Shown here: positions 15,772 through 24,600 of the stretch, piece after piece | Numbering within the stretch: the stretch's first letter is position 1 | Layout: each line of letters starts with the position of its first letter | Assembly (NCBI GenBank): GCA_012520975.1 | Contig: JAAYNF010000015.1 | Span: 1-38,853, forward strand | Direction: 5' to 3' | Length of the DNA stretch: 38,853 nt | From: Clostridiaceae bacterium | Lineage (GTDB): Bacteria > Bacillota > Clostridia > Saccharofermentanales > UBA5734 | The notes under the pieces: model-generated | Database searches by the model: none | Told to the model about the DNA's origin: nothing | The model's input: only the letters and a program-made list of their open reading frames with translations | Program-made: the position numbers and the translations under genes

Positions 15772-16344
15772 ATGGCCATGATTGAAATTACCAAGGAATC
15801 TTACCGACCTTATGAAGAGAACATGGGTAAAACCATCAATGTACTCAATGAAAATTTGAATGCAATTCGCGCCGGCCGTGCTAATCCCAGGGTCCTTGAT
15901 CGGATTACCATAGATTATTATGGTGTCCAGACACCGATCCATCAGGTGGCTAACATCCAAGTTCCGGAACCGCGTCTGATTACGATTACCCCTTGGGATC
16001 CAACCACCCTTAAAGCGGTGGAAAGAGCCATCCAGGCATCGGATCTGGGTATTAATCCTGTCAATGACGGGAAGCAGCTGCGATTGATTTTTCCCACTCT
16101 GACCGAGGAACGTCGCAGGGATCTGGTCAAAATCGTCAACAGATATGGCGAAGATGCGAAGATCGCCATCAGGAATATTCGCCGGGACGGCATTGACAAA
16201 CACCGGGGATATCTCAAGCGAAAAGAATTGACCGAAGATAATCTGGCTGAATTTGAAGTTGCGATACAGAAAATAACCGACCGTTTTGTCGCCGAGATTG
16301 ACGCGATTACGGCGGAAAAAGAAAAGGATCTGATGGAGATCTGA
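15772..16344 (+). CDS. frr: Ribosome recycling factor
   Basis: Works with EF-G to split the post-termination ribosome. The protein is 190 residues, close to the usual 185. The motifs are ENLNAIRAGRANPRVLD, the IQVPEPRLITITPWDP beta segment, GINPVNDGKQLRLIFPTLTEERRRDL, and the C-terminal long helix with KELTEDNL. GGAGG (15760-15764) precedes the ATG at 15772; a second in-frame ATG six bases later is possible. It begins a typical Firmicute cluster running through to polC. Confidence 0.97.
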   Translation: MAMIEITKESYRPYEENMGKTINVLNENLNAIRAGRANPRVLDRITIDYYGVQTPIHQVANIQVPEPRLITITPWDPTTLKAVERAIQASDLGINPVNDGKQLRLIFPTLTEERRRDLVKIVNRYGEDAKIAIRNIRRDGIDKHRGYLKRKELTEDNLAEFEVAIQKITDRFVAEIDAITAEKEKDLMEI

Positions 16345-16372
16345 CAGTCCAACATAAGAAGCCTGTTGAAAT

Positions 16373-16400
16373 GCCGGGTGCCAGTCGCCCGGCTCTTGTT
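16373..16400 (+). terminator. Weak hairpin between frr and uppS, possible attenuator
   Basis: GCCGGGTG (16373-16380) can pair with CGCCCGGC (16386-16393) with one T-G wobble and a five-base loop, followed by TCTTGTTT. The T run is interrupted, so at most partial termination is expected between frr and uppS. Confidence 0.35.
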
Positions 16401-16413
16401 TGAAAGGAACGTC

Positions 16414-17190
16414 ATGTGCCGTCCGGGTAATGTTTTAAAAATTAAAAACAAGCGCCGACCGAGGCGTGCAGACGGAGTTGATCTTCGGATACCCATTCAT
16501 TTGGCCGTGATCATGGATGGCAACGGTCGTTGGGCCGGAAAGCGTGGTCTGCCGCGGACCGCAGGCCATCGCGCCGGCGCGGAAAATTTGGAAAATATTT
16601 GCAAAGCTTGTATTGAGCAGGGCATTCAATATTTGACCGTCTATGCCTTTTCCACGGAAAACTGGTCTCGGCCGGCCGAAGAGGTCGATACCCTGATGGA
16701 CCTTTTTATTGAATTTATTCATCGTTTTGATACCAAGATGGCCCGGGAAGGAATCCGCCTTCGTTTTGCCGGTGATTTGGCCGGACTGCCCTCCCGCCTG
16801 CAAAGCATCATTGCCCGTGCAGAGGAAACCTCCCGTCACCGCGACAGATTGCAGTTGATTATCGCCATCAACTATGGCGGACGCCGCGAACTGGCCCAGG
16901 CCTGCCGCAAACTGGCGGAGCAGGTTCAAAGCGGACAAATTGAGCCGGATAGCATCGATGAAAACTTGATACGTTCGGTTCTTTATTTATCGGATGTGCC
17001 CGATCCGGACCTGATTATCCGTCCGAGCGGCGAACAGCGGCTTTCCAATTTTTTGATCTGGCAATCCGCTTATTCTGAATTTTGGTTTTCCGATGTCCTC
17101 TGGCCGGATTTCGATCGAAAACATCTGCTGGCCGCCCTCAAGGCCTACACGCTGCGAGACCGTCGATTTGGAGGCGTGAAGCAGATATGA
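16414..17190 (+). CDS. uppS: Undecaprenyl diphosphate synthase (isoprenyl transferase)
   Basis: Adds isoprene units in cis to make the C55 lipid carrier for peptidoglycan and wall polymers. The protein is 258 residues. The catalytic block AVIMDGNGRWAGKRG has the essential Asp at residue 35. The YLTVYAFSTENW, INYGGRRELAQACRKL and DLIIRPSGEQRLSNFLIWQSAYSEFWF motifs are all present. The ATG at 16414 follows GAAAGGAAC; the frame is open from 16366, inside the weak hairpin region. The stop overlaps the cdsA start (ATGA), linking lipid-carrier and phospholipid synthesis. Confidence 0.96.
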   Translation: MCRPGNVLKIKNKRRPRRADGVDLRIPIHLAVIMDGNGRWAGKRGLPRTAGHRAGAENLENICKACIEQGIQYLTVYAFSTENWSRPAEEVDTLMDLFIEFIHRFDTKMAREGIRLRFAGDLAGLPSRLQSIIARAEETSRHRDRLQLIIAINYGGRRELAQACRKLAEQVQSGQIEPDSIDENLIRSVLYLSDVPDPDLIIRPSGEQRLSNFLIWQSAYSEFWFSDVLWPDFDRKHLLAALKAYTLRDRRFGGVKQI

Positions 17191-18086
17191 GACAGCGCGT
17201 AATCACCGGTACTCTCTTTGCTCTGGTCGTCGCGGCTTTTATCATCCCCGGCTATTGGGTTGCGTGGCCGCCGATCATTCTTTTTGTCGCTGTGGCTCTT
17301 TTGACTTCCCGGGAGCTGACTCACACTTTGCGCCATCGTGGCTTGCGACCCAACGGTTTTATGGCTTCGGCCGGGAGTTTGTTGATGTTGTTGCCGATTT
17401 TGGGGGCGGCGTTGTTCCGCAACGGATCGGCCGGGCAGGTTGCCGGCCTGACCGGTCAGGTGGCGGGGGGACTGTCATTGATGGCGTTCACCCTGTTGAC
17501 TGTCATGCTTTTTACCGCCGCCGCCATCGTGCTGAAACGGGGGATAGATGGTCTGCCCGATGCCGTGGCTACAGCCGCGATTATGGGGTATGTCGCATTT
17601 CCGTTAAGCTGTCCGGTTCTGCTGTCGTTTGAAATCAGCGGTGGTTATGTTTGGTTGCTGGTCGGATTGGTTTCACCTTGGATTTCCGATTGTTTTGCCT
17701 ATTTTACCGGTAGCTTGATCGGAAAACATCCGATCGTGCCGGCTATCAGTCCCAAAAAGACCGTCGAAGGTTTTTTGGGCGGTATGGTTGGCTGTATGTT
17801 GGTCACCTCCTTTGTCTTCATCTTGTTCCGGCACCGCTTGGAACCGATAGCGAGACCCGGCTGGCCGGTGATGCTCTTTGCCATGGGCAGCGGTCTCCTG
17901 CTCAGCTTGGTTTCGCAGCTGGGGGATTGGTTGGCTTCCGGTATCAAGCGCTGGTGCCGCGTCAAGGATTTTGGCAGTATTTTGCCGGGACATGGTGGAA
18001 TCCTCGACCGTTTCGACAGCGCGTTTTTTACCTTGCCGGTTTCTCTGGTTCTGGCCGTCTTGTTCCGGCTTCTGATAGCAGGATGA
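17187..18086 (+). CDS. cdsA: Phosphatidate cytidylyltransferase (CDP-diglyceride synthase)
   Basis: Makes CDP-diacylglycerol from CTP and phosphatidic acid in the membrane. The 299-residue protein is strongly hydrophobic with about eight membrane segments. Near the C-terminus is the family signature, here SGIKRWCRVKDFGSILPGHG followed by GILDRFDS, and before it the SPKKTVEGFLGG motif. The start at 17187 overlaps the uppS stop by four bases; the frame is open further upstream inside uppS and is ignored. It follows plsC logically in phospholipid synthesis, although plsC is 8 kb away. Confidence 0.95.
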   Translation: MRQRVITGTLFALVVAAFIIPGYWVAWPPIILFVAVALLTSRELTHTLRHRGLRPNGFMASAGSLLMLLPILGAALFRNGSAGQVAGLTGQVAGGLSLMAFTLLTVMLFTAAAIVLKRGIDGLPDAVATAAIMGYVAFPLSCPVLLSFEISGGYVWLLVGLVSPWISDCFAYFTGSLIGKHPIVPAISPKKTVEGFLGGMVGCMLVTSFVFILFRHRLEPIARPGWPVMLFAMGSGLLLSLVSQLGDWLASGIKRWCRVKDFGSILPGHGGILDRFDSAFFTLPVSLVLAVLFRLLIAG

Positions 18087-18114
18087 AGCCGGCAATGAAA
18101 AAGGAGTTTCGTTC

Positions 18115-19275
18115 ATGACCGACTCGATCATTATCCTTGGCTCGACCGGATCAATCGGCACACAGGCTTTGGAGGTCTGCAGCCATCTTGGTATTTCGGT
18201 CAGAGCTTTGGCGGCCGGTCATCAGATCGATCGGCTGGCACAGCAGATTCGTTGTTGGCATCCGACTCTGGTCAGTGTTGCCGATGCCGAAGGAGCCGAT
18301 CAATTGGCCGTTCGGCTGGCGGATTATCCTCGCCCACTTCGAATTGTGCACGGGCGGGAAGGGCTGCTTGAGGCCGCAACCTGTTCCGGCGCCGACCTGG
18401 TTTTGGCGGCAATGGTCGGCGTGGCCGGCCTTGAGCCGGTCCTGCACGCAATCCGAGCCGGTAAAAACATTGCCTTGGCCAACAAAGAAACGCTGGTTGC
18501 CGGCGGTTCGCTGGTTATGCCCCTTCTGCAAAAATACGGCCGAAATCTTTATCCCGTTGACAGTGAGCATTCGGCGATCTGGCAATGCCTGGCAGGTTCT
18601 TCCGCCGCAGGTTTCAGGCGAATTTTCTTAACCGCCTCCGGCGGCCCTTTTCATGGTCGTTCGATCCGGGAGTTGTCTGCCGTCACCAGAGAAGAGGCTC
18701 TGCGGCACCCGACCTGGCAAATGGGTGGGAAAATAACCGTTGACTCGGCTACCTTGATGAACAAAGGACTGGAGGTCATCGAAGCCAGCTGGCTGTTCGA
18801 TTGTCCCGCCGAACGCATCGAAGTGGTGATCCATCCGCAAAGCATCATTCACTCCATGGTGGAAATGCAGGATGGTTCTGTTCTGGCGCAGATGGGCTTT
18901 CCGGACATGAAACTGCCCATTCAATTGGCGTTGACTTGGCCAAAACGGCTGCCTTCCGCCCAGCCGGCCTTTGATCCCTTTGATCCGCGAGCCAGCCGAT
19001 TGACCTTTGAGCCGCCGGATCGCGAGACTTTCCGTCTGCTGGATCTGGCTTATGCGGCCTGCAATCGGGGCGGCTCAATGCCTGTTGTGCTCAATGCAGC
19101 CAACGAAGCGGCCGTTGCCCTTTTCCTTGACGGTACGATCGGCTTCCTGGACATAGCCGAGCGGGTGGAGAAATGCCTGAACAAACACGAAGCCTCAGGC
19201 TTTGTGACAGGTTTTAGCTTTGATGATATGATTGAACTGGATCGCTGGGCACGAGATTTTGTTAAGGAGTTATAA
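18115..19275 (+). CDS. dxr: 1-deoxy-D-xylulose 5-phosphate reductoisomerase
   Basis: First committed MEP-pathway enzyme; it converts DXP to MEP with NADPH. The protein is 386 residues. The N-terminal nucleotide-binding loop is GSTGSIGTQAL (from residue 9). The substrate and metal-site motifs LANKETLV, PVDSEHSAIWQCL, TASGGPF and KITVDSATLMNKGLEVIEA are all present. AAAAGGAG precedes the ATG by about ten bases. It is separated from rseP by only three bases and belongs to the frr-to-polC cluster. Confidence 0.97.
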   Translation: MTDSIIILGSTGSIGTQALEVCSHLGISVRALAAGHQIDRLAQQIRCWHPTLVSVADAEGADQLAVRLADYPRPLRIVHGREGLLEAATCSGADLVLAAMVGVAGLEPVLHAIRAGKNIALANKETLVAGGSLVMPLLQKYGRNLYPVDSEHSAIWQCLAGSSAAGFRRIFLTASGGPFHGRSIRELSAVTREEALRHPTWQMGGKITVDSATLMNKGLEVIEASWLFDCPAERIEVVIHPQSIIHSMVEMQDGSVLAQMGFPDMKLPIQLALTWPKRLPSAQPAFDPFDPRASRLTFEPPDRETFRLLDLAYAACNRGGSMPVVLNAANEAAVALFLDGTIGFLDIAERVEKCLNKHEASGFVTGFSFDDMIELDRWARDFVKEL

Positions 19276-19278
19276 CCA

Positions 19279-20574
19279 ATGGGCATCGTCGTCGGATTTT
19301 CGATTCTCAGCATTATGATGATTGTCCACGAACTGGGACATTTTTTAACCGGTCTGCGACTGGGTTTTAAAATAGAAGAATTTTCGCTTTTTATGGGTCC
19401 GGTTCTATTCTCCAGAACCCGTCGTGGCATTAAGTACAGCATTAAGCTCTTTCCCATCGGCGCTTCGGTGCGCTTTGCCGGAGAATACACCGATGACTTG
19501 GTGCCGGGAGATGACGATCCGGGACACTTTTTTAATCGGCCGAAATGGGCCCGTGCCATTGTCATCGGAACCGGGCCGGCCCTTAATTTTTTGTCCGGAA
19601 TCCTGGCCTTTTTTATTATGTTTACCTCTTTCGGCTATACCGTACCTGTGATTGCCCAGGTCAACAGCAATACTCTGGCCTACGAGGCCGGTTTGCAGGC
19701 AGGGGATCGGATCATCGCCGTGGAGGGCGAGTCCATTCGAACCACCCTTGACTTTGGCGGACGGGAAATGTTTTTGACGGCTGACCAACCCATGCAACTG
19801 CGCCTTCGGTCTCCTGACGGTTCGATTCGCGAAACCACCCTCGTACCGGTCGCGGTGGATGGTTATCGTTTGGGGATCACCGTCGATCTGTCCGGAGCCG
19901 ATGCCGGCGTCCGGATCAGCTCGGTTGACGAAAAATCAAACAACGGAAATCCGGTGTTGCGCGTCGGCGATATTTTATTGTCGGTTAACGGGGTTCCGTA
20001 CGGGCATGACGATTTCGTGCAGACCGTTGAGGATAGCGCCGGCGGCCCTTTGTGTGTGCTGGTCAAACGAGACGGACAAAATCTGGAGCTTGAGATGGCG
20101 GCTACACAATATCGGTACCACCTGTCCAGAGGTATCTATTTTGAGTCGGGCAGAGCTCTCGTTCCGGCAATCGGACAGTCTTTCCTTTGGAGCTGGTCCA
20201 TTATCAAAGTGACATTGCGCAGCATCGGCATGATGTTCACCGGAGTCATCAAACCGCAAGAGGCCCTGTCCGGACCGGTGGGCGTGGTCACGATCATCAG
20301 CGATGTCATTTCCGCCAAACAGCCGCTGGCGGATAAAATTTATCAGCTGTTGTGGTTGTTTGCGCTGATCTCGGTCAGTCTCGGCTTTATGAACCTGTTG
20401 CCGATACCGCCGTTGGACGGCAATCATTTGGTTTTAATCGTGATCGAGGCCATTCGTGGCAAACGGTTGTCGGAAAAGACGCAACACATCATCGGGATGG
20501 CGGGTCTGGCCTTGATTATCCTGCTGGCCGCCGCCGGTTTGCTGTTTGATGTGATGAGGCTGGTGGGTCGATGA
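19279..20574 (+). CDS. rseP: RseP-type site-2 protease (RIP zinc metalloprotease with PDZ domain)
   Basis: Membrane protease that cuts transmembrane proteins such as anti-sigma factors or signal-peptide remnants. The protein is 431 residues. The zinc motif HELGH is at residues 17-21 in the first membrane helix. A PDZ domain spans roughly 125-200 (SNTLAYEAGLQAGDRIIAVEGE), with a second PDZ-like stretch around 210-270. The third metal ligand lies in LPIPPLDGNHL (Asp about 380). AAGGAG precedes the ATG. It is flanked by dxr and ispG, the standard Firmicute position. Its stop overlaps the ispG start (ATGA). Confidence 0.95.
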   Translation: MGIVVGFSILSIMMIVHELGHFLTGLRLGFKIEEFSLFMGPVLFSRTRRGIKYSIKLFPIGASVRFAGEYTDDLVPGDDDPGHFFNRPKWARAIVIGTGPALNFLSGILAFFIMFTSFGYTVPVIAQVNSNTLAYEAGLQAGDRIIAVEGESIRTTLDFGGREMFLTADQPMQLRLRSPDGSIRETTLVPVAVDGYRLGITVDLSGADAGVRISSVDEKSNNGNPVLRVGDILLSVNGVPYGHDDFVQTVEDSAGGPLCVLVKRDGQNLELEMAATQYRYHLSRGIYFESGRALVPAIGQSFLWSWSIIKVTLRSIGMMFTGVIKPQEALSGPVGVVTIISDVISAKQPLADKIYQLLWLFALISVSLGFMNLLPIPPLDGNHLVLIVIEAIRGKRLSEKTQHIIGMAGLALIILLAAAGLLFDVMRLVGR

Positions 20575-21659
20575 TCCGGCGGCGTCAGTCCAAGACGGTT
20601 CGTGTCGACCGGCTTCTGATCGGTGGTCAGGCTCCGGTGGTTATCCAGTCGATGAACAACACCGATACAAGAAATGTCGAGGCGACATTGTCTCAGATCC
20701 GACAGTTGGCCGATGCCGGCTGCGCCTTGACCCGCGTGGCCATTCCCGATTTGGAAGCCGCCGAGGCTCTGGCTAAGATCCGTCGGGAGTCGCCGTTGCC
20801 GATCGTTGCGGACATCCATTTTGATTATCGCTTGGCGCTTGCCGCCATCGAATCCGGTGCCGACAAGATCCGGATCAATCCGGGCAACATCGGCGGCGCC
20901 GACCGGATTCGGCAGGTCGCCGAGTCGGCTCGGGAACACGGCATTCCTATTCGGGTCGGTGTTAATTCCGGTTCGATCAGCCGGGCCGTGCTGGATCGGT
21001 ATCAGGGGGTCAACGCCCGATCCATGGTAGCTTCGGTTATAGAGGCCGTGACCATGTTGGAAGCCGTTCAATTTACGGATCTGGTAATTTCCGTCAAAGC
21101 ATCCGACCCGCTTCTGACCATTGAAAGTTACCGGCTTCTGGCGGATAAGACAGATTATCCCTTCCATGTCGGCGTAACAGAGGCCGGAACCCGTTATGAG
21201 GGTGTTATCCGTTCCAGTGTGGGAATCGGCACATTGCTGGCGGAGGGAATCGGCGATACGATCCGCGTTTCTTTGACCGCCGATCCTGTGGAAGAGGTTC
21301 GGGCGGCACGCACCATTCTTCGATCCTTGAACCTTATGTCCGGTGGTCCCCAAGTGATCAGCTGCCCGACCTGTGGCCGGACCGAAGTCGATTTGCAGAG
21401 CATCGCCGAGGAAGTGGAAAACCGGCTGCAGGCTTATGACCGTCCAATCAAGGTTGCAGTGATGGGTTGCGCGGTCAACGGTCCCGGGGAAGCAAGGCAT
21501 GCCGATGTCGGCATTGCCGGCGGGAAGGGTGAATTTTTGATTTTCAGCCGAGGCGATATTTTGTGTAAAGTGCCCCAATCCGAAGCCGTCGAGGCTCTGA
21601 TGACCGAAATCGACAAAATAATCCTACAAAAAGACAACCGGAGGAGCAACGACGAATAA
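20571..21659 (+). CDS. ispG: 4-hydroxy-3-methylbut-2-en-1-yl diphosphate synthase
   Basis: Penultimate MEP-pathway enzyme, an iron-sulfur reductase acting just before IspH. The protein is 362 residues. A TIM-barrel N-terminal part (VVIQSMNNTDTRNVEAT, PIVADIHFDYRLAL, KIRINPGNIGG) is followed by the cluster-binding domain with Cys265 and Cys268 (SCPTCGRTEVDL) and Cys300 with Glu307 in MGCAVNGPGEA. All expected ligands are present. The start overlaps the rseP stop by four bases. The stop is directly followed by the polC ATG. Confidence 0.97.
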   Translation: MIRRRQSKTVRVDRLLIGGQAPVVIQSMNNTDTRNVEATLSQIRQLADAGCALTRVAIPDLEAAEALAKIRRESPLPIVADIHFDYRLALAAIESGADKIRINPGNIGGADRIRQVAESAREHGIPIRVGVNSGSISRAVLDRYQGVNARSMVASVIEAVTMLEAVQFTDLVISVKASDPLLTIESYRLLADKTDYPFHVGVTEAGTRYEGVIRSSVGIGTLLAEGIGDTIRVSLTADPVEEVRAARTILRSLNLMSGGPQVISCPTCGRTEVDLQSIAEEVENRLQAYDRPIKVAVMGCAVNGPGEARHADVGIAGGKGEFLIFSRGDILCKVPQSEAVEALMTEIDKIILQKDNRRSNDE

Positions 21660-24600
21660 ATGCAGGCATCGCTATATCATCTTGTAAAAATAATCCTCGG
21701 AGACCGGCCCATCCTCGATCAGGTTGCCGAACTTGGCGGTCTGGTAACCGGTATTACAGTACGAAAAGACAACACGCTTTGGCTCAATTGCCTTTTGGAA
21801 AAACCTTGCCCGACGGAGCTGTTGTGTGAAATTGAACAAAGTCTCGAGCGGTCATTGGATGTTGCGGAGATTATCTTGCGGCAGCAATATGGCCGAAATC
21901 TAACCGCCGAGCAAAGCAGCCGATATGCCGCCACGCTTCGGCCTTGGCTGATCCGTCATCTATGGAAAACCGATGCTTCCCAAGCCTCCATGCTTGCCCA
22001 TGGCGATTTTCAACCTGATGATCATTCGGTCAACATCTTTTTGCCGGATGCATGCTGCGGGTTGATCGTAACCGATACCATGACCTTTATCGATCGGATT
22101 TTTCATGAACATATCGCTGCCAAAACGATTTTCACATTGTGCTCATCCTCGGATGATTTGGTGGAATACACCCGAAAGATGAACGACAAACATCGACTTG
22201 AAGCCAATCAGGTCATGGCCTGCACTGCCTTGGCCAACCGGTCGGCGTCATCCAAGACATCCGTCACACAAAACAAAAATTCGCGAACCTCTCGTCGTCA
22301 ACCCAAGGCGGAAGGTTTAATTTGGGGGAAAATGCATTCGGAACTCAAGCCCACTCCGATCAGCAGCCTGAGCAGTGAGTCCGGATTGGTGCTGCTTGAA
22401 GGCAAGGTGTTTGATTTTGAGAGCCGCGTGGTCAGCAACGGCACGCGCGTTCTGGTTAAATTCGGGCTTACGGATTACCGGAACTCGGTCGGCTGCATCT
22501 TATTTTTGAAACCGGCGGATCGTGAAGCCGTCGAAGAAAATCTGATCGACGCTTGGATTCGGATCAATGCCGAGATTTCTTTTGATTCACAATTTGCCAA
22601 AGATCTGCAAGCCCGCGTCCTTGGATTGCAAAAGGCCGCGCCGCCGCCTCCGCGTCAGGATACCGCGGTTCAAAAACGCATTGAACTTCACACCCACACC
22701 AAAATGAGCGCCAAAGATTCGGTTGCCGACGCGACCGAGCTGGTCAAAGCAGCAGCGGCTTTCGGGCACCTGGCACTGGCGGTTACCGACCACGGCGTTG
22801 TCCAGGCCTTTCCGGATGTGGCTGCGGCCGCGGCTGATCTGACGGCGAACGGCCAGCCGATCAAGATTATTTACGGGCTGGAAGGTTACTTGGTTGATGA
22901 CGGTCCGGTTGTGGCCTGGCAAGTCGAGAAAGACAGCTTGACCGATGGCTTTATTGCTTTGGATGTTGAAACCACAGGTTTGGATCCAACGCAAGACCGC
23001 CTGATTGAAGTCGCCGCTCACCGGTTCAAGCCCGACGGCAAGGGCGGTTTTACGCCGGCCGAATCTTTGAGCAGCCTGGTTAATCCGGGCATCGCGGTTC
23101 CGGATCAATCCAGAGAACTGACCGGTATCAGCACCGAGATGCTGCGCGAGGCGCCGGAGGTTTTCACTTTTCTGGAACAGTTGGCTGTATTCATAGGAGA
23201 CCGCCCGATTGTGGCGCATAATGCCCTTTTCGACCTTGGCTTTTTGCGATGCGAAGGATTCAGAACGCGAAAACCTGATGATCCCAGATTAAAATTTAAC
23301 CAACCGCTGATTGATACGCTGGCTTTGACTCGAGCCATGTTGCCTCATTTGCCGAACCATAGACTGGATACGGTCAGCCGCGAGCTGTCGATCGATCTGG
23401 AGCATCACCATCGGGCCGGTTCCGACGCAATTGCCTGCGGCATGATTTTCAGCACGCTTTTTTCCCGAAGCGGCGCCAAGAACCTTGTGGACCTTAACCG
23501 ACAGTTGGGTCACCAGTCCCGGGAAGAGATCCTTGATCATAAGCGGACCGTCAATCATGTCATTCTGCTGGCCAGAAGTGATGTCGGTTTGTATCACTTG
23601 TACCGGCTGGTATCGGCATCTCATATGCAGTATTTTCACACGCGCCCACGCATTCCCAAAAGCCTGCTCCGGTATTTCCGCACCGGTTTGCTGGTCGGCG
23701 GTGCCTGCGAGGCCGGCGAAATTTTTCAAGCCGTGCTGAAAACTTATCAGCAAGCAGGAAATGATTTTGCCAAGGCCGCGAATCTTCTTCGTGCTCCTGA
23801 ACTTGTCAATCTAGTACGTTTCTACGATTACCTTGAAATACAGCCGGTCGCCAATAATGCGTTTTATCTCCGAGATCCGTCCAGCGGGCTGACTTCGGTC
23901 GAAGATCTCATGAACCTGAACCGATTGGTGGTCAAGTTGGCCAATCAGAATAAAAAACCGGTCTGCGCTACCTGCGATGTGCACTTTATCCAGCCCCATG
24001 ATGCCCAGTTCAGGCGTATTCTCATGGCTGATATGGGTTACGCCGACGCCGAGCATCAGGCCGAACTTTTCTTGCGAACCACCGACGAAATGCTGGAGGA
24101 GTTCGCCTACCTCGGAGAAAAATCGGCACATGAGGTGGTTATTTCCCATCCGGCCGATGTTGCCGATCAGATACAGGGAGGGCTTAAACCCTTTCCCGAC
24201 GGTTCTTTCCCGCCGATCATCGACTCGGCAGCTGATGAAATCCGTCAGCTGACCTGGAACACGGCTCATGCCATTTACGGTTTTGAAGGCGGGTTGCCGG
24301 ATCTTTTAAAACAGCGCATCGATCGAGAGCTTTCCGCCATCATTGATAACGGTTTTGCGATCATGTATTACATCGCCTATAAACTGGTCAAAAAATCCAA
24401 TGATGACGGATATATCGTCGGTTCGCGGGGTTCGGTCGGCTCCTCTCTCGTGGCCACACTCTGCGGTATTTCCGAGGTCAATCCGTTGCCGCCTCATTAC
24501 ATCTGCCCCAATTGCCATCACAGCATCTTTGACACATCCGGCGCTTACGGATCGGGTTATGATCTGCCGGCTCAAGCCTGCCCCATGTGCGGTACGCCGT

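Noticed and set aside
20424-21578. Long open frame on the minus strand opposite rseP/ispG
   Set aside because: It is the shadow of codon bias in ispG; no motif, ribosome site or plausible composition. The same applies to minus-strand frames at 776-1651, 2291-3154, 3745-4695 and 26721-27977.
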